Positions 1 to 9,560 of a DNA stretch of 64,000 bases are shown here, in pieces. The notes beneath the pieces are model-generated. The model saw nothing but the letters and a program-made list of their open reading frames with translations, did not search any database and was not told where the DNA came from. Position numbers and translations under genes: made by a program. The stretch comes from Diabrotica undecimpunctata (lineage: Eukaryota > Arthropoda > Insecta > Coleoptera > Chrysomelidae). Position 1 is the first letter of the stretch. Every line of letters begins with the position of its first letter. Location: contig NC_092803.1 of NCBI RefSeq assembly GCF_040954645.1, positions 119,801,461-119,865,460 on the forward strand, written 5' to 3'.

Positions 1-629
1 GTTTGTGAATGTATAGGAGAAACACCGTCAGAAATTATACACAAATTTCATGCATTCATTTAAATAATTGGTTGAAAACCCTTTATGAAATGTTACATTA
101 CGCAATTGCCCGAAGTGTAAGGTTTCCATCGGGGTTGAAAACCCTTTCTCTGGATTCATTGACGTATCACCGAGCGTGGTAAAATATGTAAATTATAGCG
201 TGAAAAAATGTATGATCAATTGTGATGGAAAAGAGCGTTAGATTAAAAAAATTAAAATTTATGGAAAAGGAATAAAGTATAATCGTTTATATTTCTTTGT
301 ATAAGACGATTATTTAAGTTTATTTTTACATGATATTGCTAATAAAAATTACATAAACCATACTGAATGGTATGGTAAATAATATTTATATCGAAACTTC
401 TTTTCAAGTCAAACTTTTCAACTTTTCAGGAGGGCGAAAAAACTTGGCTGCTCAGTACATATTTTCTTTTCGTAGTATTTATTTAATTATTCTATAGAAA
501 AAACATGCCAAAACATACTTTTTATGCATTTTATTGAAATTTGTTTTTTTACAAATTAAGTTAGTACTGATGAGGTTTTGCATCTTAATTTTTTCAGAAT
601 GGAGTCGACTTATGTGTTTTTGACATTGA
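1..629. other. AT-rich flank without recognisable gene
   Basis: No coding potential that I recognise. An 18-bp motif, ggttgaaaaccctttatg, occurs at 70-87 and again with minor change at 133-150. The last eight bases (622-629, gacattga) are the left target-site duplication of the hAT element that follows. Confidence 0.5.
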
Positions 630-808
630 CAGCGTAGGTTTAACCAGGGGTCTTTTCGGGGCTGTAGCACCGAGCGGTTGAAGGCACAGGCCACTAATAA
701 CGTGATCTGTGGTTGAAGGTTCCCGGGGCGGTACGCGCGAAGCGCGTGATGTTCTGAAATTATATGGTTATGGTGAAAAATTATTTGAAAAGTAATAAAG
801 TTTTTGTC

Positions 809-1122
809 TACCAGGGTATTGGTATTTAGAGGTATTCATGAAAGAATTGGAAAAAAACGGAATGGAAACTACTTAGGTTTACTGGAACTATTGTCAGAAT
901 ATGATCCATTTTTAAAAGATCATATGAATAAACGAGCAAATTTAGGTAAGGACACAACGTCATATCTATAAAAAGATATATGTAACGAATTACTGAATAT
1001 TTTATCCAATAGTGTAGATTTAATACCTGACATAACAGACTATGACCAACTTACAGTGATTTTGAGATATTTTAACAATAAAGGGAATCCCGTGGAAAGA
1101 TTCGGGGGATTTTATAAAAACA
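809..1122 (+). pseudogene. hAT transposase remnant, DUF4371 part
   Basis: Translation gives a conserved stretch with NYLGLLELLSEYDPFLKDH, followed by a stop and then DITDYDQLTVILRYF, which match the DUF4371 portion of zinc-finger MYM1-like hAT transposases that are abundant in insects and other animals. In this family the segment holds the first catalytic acidic residue of the RNase H-like fold; the aspartates of DITDYD are the likely relic. The beginning (809-863) is frameshifted and degraded, and an in-frame TAA interrupts the middle. The reading resumes at 3546 after the nested insertion: the target duplication ctgggcat interrupts the codons continuously. It is non-functional. Alternative: a domesticated host gene, but the clear TSD and terminal repeats argue for a plain transposon. 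Confidence 0.75.
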
Positions 1123-1399
1123 CTGGGCATCTGTGGCGCACCCAGGGGGGGGGGGGTTGGGGGTTAAACCGCCCCCCCCCCAGGGCATATAAAGTAAACA
1201 ATATATAAAGAATAGTAGGAAAATGTAACTTGTCTTTCACACACAATACAAAAAATCCAAAACGCTGACTGAATAATTAAATTACCACTTTAAATATGTA
1301 GAACACAATAATTATTGGATAATTACACAATAATTAATAATATTTTTTATTAAATTTAGATATAGATAGCTAATATTAAGCTTATGAAAAAGTAGACAG

Positions 1400-1946
1400 A
1401 ACGAGTCTGTTACGAGTAACATGCGCCTACAGGACTGTATCTGCGGCGGCCTTGTGGACTATCACTGGTTGTGTTCCTCTGCATGTGTTAGCAGTAGAAA
1501 AGAGACATCTCTATGGGAGAAGAAAGCATTTGACAACAGCTATAAAAAAAAGGAAGAAAGGGAAAGATCAATGGAAAGATGGCAAGAAGAGTGAAACAAC
1601 AACGAATATGTTGCTCAGTGGACAAAAATGCTGATCACGAGCCTAAGGGACTGGGTAGATTGTCTGTTTTAGGGCGTATCTTCATAGGTTCAGAAAGACA
1701 GATACACATAAATGCCTATACTGCGAATATTCCGACATTGTTACTCACACAATGCTGGAGTGTAATAGATGTACAGTGGAGAGAAACAGAATGTATAAAG
1801 AAATAGGTATGAACCCTGTGACTGTAAGAGAGATCATCGTGAAGATGACGGGAAATACGGAGGGATGGAATAGTGTTCACAATTACATCTAAGCAGTCAT
1901 TAAAAAGAAAGAAGAAGAAGAGAAACACCAACCGTGCTAACAACAG
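1400..1946 (+). pseudogene. R1-like LINE, C-terminal end of reverse transcriptase ORF
   Basis: Read with frameshifts, the region encodes the typical tail of R1-clade non-LTR retrotransposon ORF2. There is a basic AFDNSYKKRK-like stretch, then a weak cysteine-histidine block around 1690-1780 (CLYC, then TH and C residues), and then a helix resembling GWNSVHNYI-AVIKKKEEEE near 1865-1920. R1 elements carry this CCHC-type knuckle after the polymerase. A closely similar tail and 3' untranslated region occur at 19245-19867. The copy is cut at 1947 by a younger LINE, and its 3' untranslated part appears to resume at about 3268-3480, where the segment with cagccttacagtggcc parallels cggccttacagcggcc in the other copy. 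Pseudogene. Confidence 0.6.
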
Positions 1947-1958
1947 AGATAAGATCTA

Positions 1959-2020
1959 ATTACTATTTTAATGGGAATAAGTCGCAATTGAAAGTTAAAA
2001 TAAGTTTAATGACGTTTGAA
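1959..2020 (+). repeat. Left inverted-repeat arm
   Basis: About 60 bp beginning attactattttaatgggaa and ending near gacgttt. It is inverted at 3160-3215 and matches the arms of the hairpin element at 36757-36860 and the single arm at 4827-4890. Confidence 0.7.
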
Positions 2021-2040
2021 TTTTTGATCTTTGATCTTGC

Positions 2041-3117
2041 ACTGATAACTTGTTTATACTCCAACAATTATTAGAAAAAAGAATAGCGGTTGGTACCGAA
2101 GTACATCTAGCCTTCATCGACCTAGAAAAGGCGTATAATACAGTTCCAAGACTTAAATTGTGGCAAGCTTAACAACAACTCGACATTAGTCCATACCTTT
2201 TAGGAATAATCACAGAATTATACAGGGATAACACTACTTACCTAAAAATCGGATATAGACTATCAGAGCTATTAAAGTAGTTAAAGGACTAAAATTAGGA
2301 TGCAATATGTCACCCTTACTGTTTAATTTATATATTGAGGCAGCCCTCCAAAATTAGAAAAACCACTGCCAGGGAATGGGAATCCCCATAGGAAATGACG
2401 TACTGTTCTCCCTGAACTTTGCGGATGACCAAGTCATCCTAGCTCAAGATTCTTTTGATCTAGAATTTATGATTAAGCGTCTATAGAGAGAATATTTAAA
2501 ATGGGGGTTACAAGTCAGCATGAAGAAAACAGAATATTTACTTAGTTATCAATTCAGATGCAAGGTTTGAAGTGTTGATAGACGTGGAAATAAAACAAGT
2601 GGAAAAATTTAAATATTTAGGTCCACTCATTGCTAAGAACGGCTTGGAAGAAACCGAAATTAAACACGAATTAATCAGGGACGTAAAATTGTAGGATGTC
2701 TGAACTCCTTATGGTGGGATCACAACATTTCCAAAAGGAACAAAAAAAGAATAGGGCAAACCATGGTTGAATCAATTCTTTGTTATAGCTCTGAAGTATG
2801 GACAATTAATGCAGACCTGAAGAGAAGATTGTTGGCAGTTGAAATGGATTATTTGAGAAGAAGTGCTAGAATATCAAAGCAGGAAAGGAAGACCAACGAA
2901 TCTATAAGAAATATCATGAATGCTACAGAAACGGTCATTGACAGAATAGAAAGAAGAGGTTCAAAATGGTTTGAACCTCTGGAAGAAAAAAAAAGAGGTA
3001 GACCTCGACGCTCATGGAATGAAGGAATTAGAAGAGCGATGGAATCAAGAGGTTTGGAGGAGGAGCATTTCTTGGACCGGGAGGATTGGCGGAGGAGAAC
3101 GGGAATACGGCGATAGC
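2041..3117 (+). pseudogene. LINE reverse transcriptase remnant
   Basis: Broken frames encode reverse-transcriptase motifs in order. FIDLEKAYNTVPR is near 2118, a LFNLYIEAA segment near 2320, and the catalytic box FADDQVILAQD is near 2421-2455. KTEYL and YLGPLIAKNG follow near 2530-2640. The final open stretch (2763-3116) reads through SEVWTINADLKRRLLAVEM, a helical basic region and then RGRPRRSWNEGIRRAMESRG, typical of the C-terminus of jockey/RTE-like elements in insects. No endonuclease or 5' part is present. At least three stops lie in the polymerase portion. The same protein family recurs at 56069-57560. Dead copy; clade not settled from sequence alone. Confidence 0.75.
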
Positions 3118-3159
3118 CGACTTCAAAATGTATTTTATTTACAAGTTGGATTAATGTCA

Positions 3160-3255
3160 AACGTCAATAACCTTATTTTAACCTTCAATTGTGGCTTATT
3201 CCCATTAAAATAGTTATTATTTTAAAATGCCACAAGAAAATAGCTTCAGAACAAT
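3160..3255 (+). repeat. Right inverted-repeat arm plus 3' tail
   Basis: Contains acgtcaataa, then gtggcttattcccattaaa, the reverse complement of the left arm, then a non-repeated tail with atgccacaagaaaatagc that ends at the TSD. The tail also sits at the end of the 36720-36979 copy, where it lies on the opposite strand. Confidence 0.7.
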
Positions 3256-3267
3256 AGATAAGATCTA

Positions 3268-3480
3268 GATAAGAGAAGGGAGTGTTCCAAAAATGTCGTC
3301 AGCCTTACAGTGGCCAACCCACTTTCGGGGTATGGTACGTGCGACAGTCAACGGCGCACAAGTAAGAGAGGGTGGTTTTAGTTGGTAGGCAGAATAATAG
3401 ATACCTGAATCTTTGGCACTGCTATCTTTAGTACTTTAAATTAAACTAAAACCCAAATTTTAGGGACTCAAAATGGAGGT
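3268..3480 (+). other. Probable R1-like LINE 3' untranslated region
   Basis: Continuation of the R1-like LINE interrupted at 1947. It shares ordered short matches with the 3' region of the copy at 19245-19867: gtcgtcagccttacagtggcc, a ttggtaggc match and a terminal poly-C run. Divergent, so assigned with moderate confidence. Confidence 0.45.
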
Positions 3481-3545
3481 AGCATAAAAAAATTTCAAAA
3501 CCCCCCCCCCCTAAGACAAATTCTGGGTGCGCCACTGCTGGGCAT

Positions 3546-4687
3546 AGCTCACAAGAACTTGAGGAAACAGTTATTGTGATGTTAGTCTTTGAAATTAGAT
3601 ATTAAGAACTGTATCGGCCAGTCTTACGACAATGTAAGTAATATGAGTGGCAAGTATTCTGGTTTGCAAGAACGTATTAAAGTTTACAATGATTTATCTC
3701 TCTTTGTGTCGTGTGCTGCTCATCTTTTTTATGTTGGTACAAACTATATACAATTTTTTCTCCGTGTCTACATACAGGTGGGAGTTATTTTCTCGTTCAA
3801 TAAAGGATTCGCCTGAGTCAGGGCAGACACTGTTACCTAAAAGAGTGAATACAACCCGTTGGTCTTCTCGATTTAATGCCGTAAAAGCGTTGAAAAGCAA
3901 TTACTATAATGTAGTAAGAGTTGAAGCAGCTTCTCTATCGGAAAAACTTGATTTGTTGGAAAACGGAATAATTTATCATTCTGTCATAATGTTTTACAAA
4001 GGGTTAATGAAATGAATAAAGCAGCATAAAAGGAAAATATGAATTTAAGCACAACCGCTCATCTGTTATTATCTTTAGCAGATTACTTTGATTTCTTACG
4101 TGATCGTTTGATCATTACGAGGCCTTAAGAATGTTATTAACAGGGAACGAAAATTATGCTAAGAAGAGGATTATAAAAAAAAATTGCAATTAGGAGAAAA
4201 GAATTCGGAGGCAAGTTTAAGCAAGAAAAAAAAAATGCGAACACAATGTTATATTTTTATAATAGACAATCTTAAGTCGGAGATTATTCGCCGATCTGAT
4301 AGTTATAAATCTTATTCAAGAGCATTTGAATTTTTGGTTAAACTAAAAACTACGGAAGATGAAGATATTTTTAGATCAGCAACCGAATTACAACAAAAAT
4401 ACAAGGAGGATTTGGACGAGTAATTTACCCAACACATTGTTCATTTAAAGCATTTGTTAACGTCTCTCCTCCAATTAAAAAAAGACACTCCTTTAGAATT
4501 GGTACAGGTTTTATACCAAAATAAATTAATATCTTCATTTCCAAACGTTAATATTTTCTTGCGTATTTTTTTCTCCATAATGGTCGCAAATGCATGTGGT
4601 GAACGCTCTCTTTCGACACCAAAAAACGTTGTAATTGTTTTCATTATTTTAATAAACTTGTATTCAAAATATGTTTTGTTGAATTGA
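3546..4687 (+). pseudogene. hAT transposase remnant, central part and dimerisation domain
   Basis: Continues the transposase split at 1130. It starts with NCIGQSYDNVSNMSGKYSG, the conserved GQSYDNASNMSG-type motif of DUF4371/hAT proteins. Next comes CAAHL, where the family normally has the CAAHSLNL catalytic-region motif, and then LPKRVNTTRWSSR. The end (4440-4640) reads HLKAFVNVS, then SSFPNVNIFLRIFFSIMV and GERSLS, the hAT C-terminal dimerisation domain. Frames change several times between 3780 and 4440. It cannot encode a functional protein. Confidence 0.8.
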
Positions 4688-4826
4688 AATAAAGTTAAGA
4701 AATATTTTTGAGCCTGGGCGCGGCATCCGTATCAGCACCGGGCGGCAGAATGTGTTAAACCGGCACTGGACATTGACAGATAGGGACTAGTTTTCAGTTG
4801 TTTAAGGGCATTACATAAAGGATAAG

Positions 4827-4890
4827 TAATTATTATTTTAAAGGGAATAAGCCACAATTAAAAGTTAAAATAAGTTTATTGACGTTTCAA
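4827..4890 (+). repeat. Single arm of the hairpin/LINE repeat family
   Basis: Reads taattattattttaaaggg then aataagccacaatta, matching the arms at 1959 and 36757. It lies 50 bp outside the hAT right terminus. I found no inverted partner in the following 2 kb, so this is either a half copy or a copy whose 3' end was lost. Confidence 0.6.
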
Positions 4891-5265
4891 TCTCATTTAC
4901 ATCTGACATTTACATTTACACTTATTACTTTACTTAGTTGGAACGAAATGATTATCTCGAAACAATACTACAATATCAAGAAGAAACACATATTTCGATT
5001 AATGTTATTAAATATAATAAATTTTTATTTAATTATAATTCATATTAATTATAAAATTAATAGTTACAATATTAAAAAATATGTGTTAAAAATAACTCGA
5101 CCCACTAATATGTAAACGTTTAAATATGATACTAATAAAAAATGGGGGGGGGGGAGAGCATATTCGATTCTTTTAAAAAATCTACAAAGACAAGTTGAGC
5201 GATATACTTGAGCCCATAATTACATAATCGTGTATATTATGTAATTATGTACTAGACGATTTAAT
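4891..5265. other. AT-rich spacer with a small perfect inverted repeat
   Basis: No recognised gene. Contains an 11-G run around 5144-5154 and an inverted repeat with 14-bp arms, cataattacataat at 5215-5228 and attatgtaattatg at 5236-5249, with a 7-base loop. Confidence 0.5.
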
Positions 5266-6146
5266 AAGAGATATAGTGAACATTTACAATTTACATGTGA
5301 AAAAGAGATAGAAAATAGCATCCCATATCTTGACATAAAAATCAAACGTAATGCACAAAATGTATTAAGCACTGAATGGTACAGAAAACCTATATTTAGT
5401 AACAGATTTATTAATTATCATTCACAACATCCACCTCATATGAAAATAAATTAGATATTGGCTTTAAAAAACAGAATAGTCAAATTATCACACATCAATA
5501 ACATCAACAAAGGGACAAAGGGTTATTAGAACTGAAAGACATTTTATTAGAGAATTCATACCCAATTAAAATAATTAACAAATTTTTATTCAACAATCCT
5601 AATAATAGAATGATTGACATGGATCAAACAAGGAAACCAAATCAACAAATCGTGCAATCTCAATAATTTACTTTCACATCACTACCTTACATACCAACAT
5701 TAACACCCAAAGTAACTAAAGTCTTTGCTAACTATCCTCATATTAAAATTGCAACTAAAAATGTTAAAACATTAGCATCATTGTATACATAAACTAAATC
5801 ACCTATTAGCATTATGAAAAGCTCAAATGTAATTTATAGAATACCATGCTAAAATTGTGATAAGTCATACATCGGACACACATCTAGAAATCTAATAGGC
5901 AGACTAACATCACATAAAAGTGACCTTAGAAATAATAAAAATACGTATGCATTAATAGATCATGCAATTAATAAAAATCATTCATTTAATTTCATTGAAA
6001 CTAATATATTAAGACGTGAAAACCAATTAAATAAAAGAGAATTCTTAGAAATGGTATGCATAAATAAATATCAATGCGTTAATAAAAAAACTGATATTGA
6101 TAAACTAAGCAATATCTATAATTACATTCTGTCTTACGAAAATTAA
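5266..6146 (+). pseudogene. Penelope-like element: RT end and GIY-YIG endonuclease
   Basis: The first part (5266-5455) encodes CEKEIENSIPYLDIKIKR and STEWYRKPIFSNRFINYHS, the conserved region just after the reverse-transcriptase core of Penelope-like elements. After several stops, the second part (about 5840-6146) reads SYIGHTSRNLIGRLTSHKSD and continues to a natural stop after ILSYEN. This is the GIY-YIG nuclease domain: the YIG-type triplet is SYIG, the conserved R is in RLTSH, and an N/E-rich tail follows. PLEs use this nuclease to nick target DNA. The intervening section is frameshifted. It lacks the RT catalytic core, so it is a 5'-truncated relic. Confidence 0.75.
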
Positions 6147-6317
6147 TACTATAATTTTCTAATAATAGATTTTCTGACTATCTTATATACTAAAACGCTA
6201 AGCCCTTTTCTTGTCCACCACTTTACTCAAAAACCATATTAGATAATTAAAATATTTTTTCGGAATATTATTAGTATTACGTATGAGATTGTCAAGATAT
6301 ACTTTTGGTACAAAAAT

Positions 6318-6712
6318 TCACTTCCGGTTTTGAGATGACCGGAAGTTAAAATTTACTTTAAGTTTTAGACCCCACAATGTATATATGGATCGAAAGGTCT
6401 CATCGAGACGAATCTAAATATGTACTTCCGGTTGCGATCCGACACCGAAAGTGACCCGAAACGCGTATAAAACGTCAAGATAGAGCAAATCTGACACCGG
6501 ATTCGTGATCAGCATGCAAAATTAACTGCTAAATGCCATGTCGACATTTGATGAACTATAAAAGTTGCATTCCGGTTTTAAGGTCGACTTCCGATTTCGT
6601 TTTTATTAGTCAAATCAATGGAGAATTCAACGTAGAGTTCAAAAATGTAAGTTCACGAAATTGTCATTTATAGTTTTTGAGTTATTGATAAAAATATTTT
6701 TACTTCCGGTCA
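6318..6712. repeat. Cluster of ACTTCCGG-type motifs
   Basis: The 9-mer acttccggt is at 6320-6328, 6424-6432 and 6702-6710. Near versions are at about 6569 and 6588, and the reverse complement accggaagt is at 6338-6346, making a small hairpin with the first. No open frame fits. The stretch ends near 6790 with ctcgatgtcgag. Unclassified repeat. Confidence 0.5.
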
Positions 6713-6789
6713 TTGTATATATTGTATATTTTTCTCGCAAAATAAAAATTTTATTTAAAAAACTCGATGTCGAGTTGGTCCGCTAGTAA

Positions 6790-7395
6790 ATACTATAATT
6801 TAAAAAAAATTTAATATTCATAAAAAGAGAAATCAAACGATTTCTACTTAGCGAAACCGAATTCAAATCTTAACCACTGTGTTTCCTAAAATTTGCGAAA
6901 CAAACAGCTGGATGAATTACTCGGCAAGGGAATCTAAAATTGCATTCCACAAGCCGTTCATCCTAGAGCAGTGACTATACCGTTCTGAAGAGACTTAAGG
7001 AGGTCGAAATACGTATCAACGGTTGTTGCTGCACTGTATCAAAACAAAAATCTAATACCGTCATTCTGTTAAATATTCATGTTTGGCGCCACTTTGTACG
7101 TAACCATAATAACAATCAAAAGCTAGTTATCAACAACAAAAAACATAATAAACAGAAACGAGTGTCTTTCTGACATAAATCAAACATCAATATAGTAATC
7201 AATGTCATAATGAATTTATACAAAATTAAAATATTGTAGGTACTTACATACCTATATAATTTTGATAAGTTAAGTTTTAATGTTTTGTCAATTTAAAAAT
7301 TTAATGGATTAACCTCATGTCTCATGTAAGTTTTTATACTAGTTTTATACAATGTTATAATTCTAATTTCATTGTATTTACTGATATCATATTTT
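6790..7395. other. Spacer without recognised gene
   Basis: AT-rich; I see no protein family and no clear repeat structure here. Confidence 0.4.
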
Positions 7396-7473
7396 AGCAT
7401 ATCCTGAAGAAGCAAATAAATTTTGCGAGAGCTTGATTAAAGAACAAAGAGTTTCACTTTCCTGCCCTATTAT

Positions 7474-7478
<5 letters not shown>
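7396..7478 (+). other. Penelope-like 3'-end signature
   Basis: Contains cctgaagaagcaaataaa then ttttgcgagagcttgat. The pattern CTGAAGA-GC ... GCGA(A/G)A is characteristic of the 3' end of many Penelope-like elements, and the same pattern recurs at 8262, 19990 and (minus) 62930. It runs directly into a (TA)n tract. Confidence 0.45.

Positions 7479-7524
<46 letters not shown>
7479..7524. repeat. (TA)n microsatellite
   Basis: About 46 bp of uninterrupted TA dinucleotides between a Penelope-like 3' signature and the left inverted end of the next Penelope-like fragment. Confidence 0.95.
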
Positions 7525-7529
<5 letters not shown>

Positions 7530-7552
7530 CTGTAGAAAATATCAGATATAGT

Positions 7553-8337
7553 GGTCTATAATAAAACTCTTTGTTTTTTTCTAAGACTCAATATTTCGCT
7601 GTTTATTTTATAGCTTGATCAGGAGTAAACTGTAAAACAATTAGAAACAAATAGGTAAATATAATACCATGAATAGCAAATAACTATTTTCAAAAATCAA
7701 AGACCCAGTACCAACTCTATGTAGAAGTAATGTTGTTTATAAAATACCGTGTCTAGGATGTCAAAATAGCTACATTGGCCAACCATCACAATGGCTAAAA
7801 CAACGCATCACACAACATATAAGTGATTGCGAAAAAATACCGGTCATATGCTTGACTATAACAAAGCTCACATTTTGGCACAGACTGATAACTACAAAAG
7901 TAGATTATTTCTTGAGATGTATCACATAAACAAAAATATAACACTTTTGAACAAATTTATTGAACAAAATTTATAAATATTCAAAATAGCTAACATTCAC
8001 CTTAATAACAACTAACCTTAATAATTCATCAAAGAAATATCATCCTTCTAACGTTTCTTTTATTTTATTGTTGTTTTTATTTGTAAATTTGAAATAATTT
8101 TAATTTTTTATCGTATTGCTGTAGGGAACGTGCTTAGGACAGTTTTGACATTCAAAAGTTTACATACTTTAATGTTAGTTTTATTTATGAAATCTTTTAA
8201 TTTCTGTGAGTGTTTTTTAAATTTATTTGTACATCATTTGTTTGTAATTTTTCTAATTGTTTTACTCCTGATGAAGCTATAAAATAAATGGCGAAATATT
8301 GAGTCTTAGAAAAAAACAAAGATTTTTATTATAGACC
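7553..8337 (+). mobile_element. Penelope-like fragment with inverted ends
   Basis: The left end (7553-7648) and right end (8251-8337) are inverted copies of about 90 bp. Both contain ctaagactcaatatttcgc in one orientation or the other, and the tagcttgatcaggagtaaa/actcctgatgaagcta pair. PLEs are known for terminal repeats (pLTRs) in direct or inverted order. The right copy precedes a (TA)n tract. The body carries a GIY-YIG nuclease remnant. Confidence 0.65.
7698..7960 (+). pseudogene. GIY-YIG endonuclease remnant (Penelope-like)
   Basis: Translation gives VYKIPCLGCQNSYIGQPSQW then KQRITQHISD, matching the start of the Penelope-type GIY-YIG domain: the VYKIPC lead, the two-cysteine CLGC insertion, the SYIG strand and the conserved R-H pair. 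A frameshift follows near 7830, after which EMYHINKN-like sequence is recognisable only loosely. No reverse-transcriptase core is present in this copy. Non-functional. Confidence 0.7.
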
Positions 8338-8370
8338 CATTATTTCGACCCTTTTGGTCGAATAATCACT

Positions 8371-8384
8371 TATAATATATATAT

Positions 8385-8454
<70 letters not shown>
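8371..8454. repeat. (TA)n microsatellite, interrupted
   Basis: About 84 bp of TA repeats with one AAAT interruption. It sits between the Penelope-like right end and the left edge of a mariner relic. Confidence 0.9.
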
Positions 8455-8455
<1 letters not shown>

Positions 8456-8799
8456 ATGCGATCCATATGTATGGAATAAATTCATTTTTGGCGGCGTTAT
8501 TATGTACTATCTGAAAAAAACCCTAAACCGGTCGATTTTTATTCTTAAATTGACAATTTACAGTATAAAAATATTATCCCCTTCCAGCACCCCCTTTGAA
8601 TTATAAGCACCCCCGCGAAAATTTTAAATAACAAAGGGAGTCGTTTGACACCTTATTAGAAAGGGATTTTAGTCCTCTGTTCAGAAATGTAAAGTTTTTT
8701 AAGTTTGGTGCAATCATAACTGAGAAAATTGATTTTTAAGATGTAAAATTTTGATAATGTCTCTATCACAAAACTTTAGGTTGAATGAAGATAATAATG

Positions 8800-9446
8800 T
8801 CACATAATATTTAAAATGTATTTTTCAATGTAATTTTTAATTAAATTAAATGTTGAAAATAACCACCATTCACTTCTTGACAATCGCCGAGGCGATTTTG
8901 GAATTCTTGCACAACATTTATATACGACCTCGGGGGTTATTTTGTTAATTTCTTCCATTTTCCTAACTTTTAAATCAGCAATACTGTTTGGTCTATTAAA
9001 ATATACTTTAGATTTTAAATAGCCCCATAAGAAGTAATCGAGAGGAGTCAAAACGGGGATCTAGCAGGTCATTCGATGGTTCCACATCTTCCAATCCACC
9101 TATTGGGAAAAACCTCGTTTAAATAATTTCTGACTATAAGTGCAAAATGCAGAAGAGCTCTGTCTTGTTGGTATTAAATAGATCAATCTATCTCATTTAG
9201 ATGATTTACATCAGGAAAAAATCTTCGTAATGTAAGCACTAAAAAGTTAATCAAAAAATCTAGATAAACCTCACCATCAACTGTGCCCTCAAAAAAATAA
9301 GGACGAATAATTTTATTGTTAATGATACCAGCCCAAATGTTAATTTCTTTAGGATAGTGCGTAAGTCTCACACACCCAGTGAGGATTTCTCTGAGTTTAT
9401 TAACCATTCCGTTTAAATGAAACTATTCTCGCTTCATCAGAAAAAA
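8800..9446 (-). pseudogene. Tc1/mariner-like transposase remnant A
   Basis: On the minus strand, 9407-9183 encodes a stretch with THYPKEINIWAGIINNKI then YFFEGTVDGEVYLDFL, the mid-catalytic region of Tc1/mariner-family DDE transposases. The stretch 9051-8800 gives TPLDYFLWGYLKSKVYFNRP then MEEINKITPEVV, the third catalytic motif region (SPDLTPLDYFLWGYLKS in relatives) and the C-terminus. The block between them, which should hold the second aspartate, is frameshifted but recognisable. The N-terminal DNA-binding domain is missing beyond a (TA)n tract at 9480. Similar to the relic at 10650-11670. Pseudogene. Confidence 0.75.
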
Positions 9447-9476
9447 CTATTATGTTTATAAACTGCAAAATAGTTT

Positions 9477-9479
<3 letters not shown>

Positions 9480-9559
<80 letters not shown>
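9480..9559. repeat. (TA)n microsatellite
   Basis: About 80 bp of pure TA repeats, abutting the 5' side of mariner relic A. Any reading frame through it gives only alternating Ile/Tyr and is not a gene. Confidence 0.95.

Positions 9560-9560
<1 letters not shown>

Larger units (their letters stand above)
1959..3255 (+). mobile_element. LINE copy bounded by inverted repeats, 12-bp TSD
   Basis: A perfect 12-bp duplication, agataagatcta, lies at 1947-1958 and 3256-3267. The copy begins with an arm containing atgggaataag, and near its end carries the reverse complement with cttattcccat. The right side has an extra tail of about 40 bp, ending ...agcttcagaacaat. Between the arms lies a LINE reverse-transcriptase remnant. 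The same arm and tail sequences form the pure hairpin element at 36720-36979, and a single arm lies at 4827-4890. A variable-length TSD fits LINE-type target-primed insertion rather than a cut-and-paste transposon. Confidence 0.7.
1131..3537. mobile_element. Non-autonomous hAT-like element inserted in the hAT transposase
   Basis: Left terminus ctgtggcgcacccag (1131-1145) and right terminus ctgggtgcgccactg (3523-3537) are inverted copies with one mismatch. The 8-bp duplication ctgggcat is at 1123-1130 and 3538-3545. Short poly-G/poly-C runs lie just inside both ends (1144-1156, 1171-1181 and 3501-3511). No hAT transposase is visible inside. The interior instead holds an R1-like LINE end and a second LINE, so the element is mobilised in trans or is a dead carrier. 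Confidence 0.85.
630..4768 (+). mobile_element. hAT-superfamily DNA transposon (DUF4371-type), split by nested insertions
   Basis: Both ends can be placed. The 8-bp sequence gacattga lies at 622-629 and again at 4769-4776, and 8 bp is the hAT target-site duplication length. The element starts cagcgtaggtttaa and its right end reads, as reverse complement, cagtgccggtttaa, a matching terminal inverted repeat with a few changes. Inside are remnants of a hAT transposase (864-1122 and 3546-4687) on the plus strand. A second hAT-like element occupies 1131-3537 and cuts the transposase in two, so this is the oldest layer of a nest. Terminal repeats and TSD are seen directly; family assignment rests on the protein remnants. 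Confidence 0.85.
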
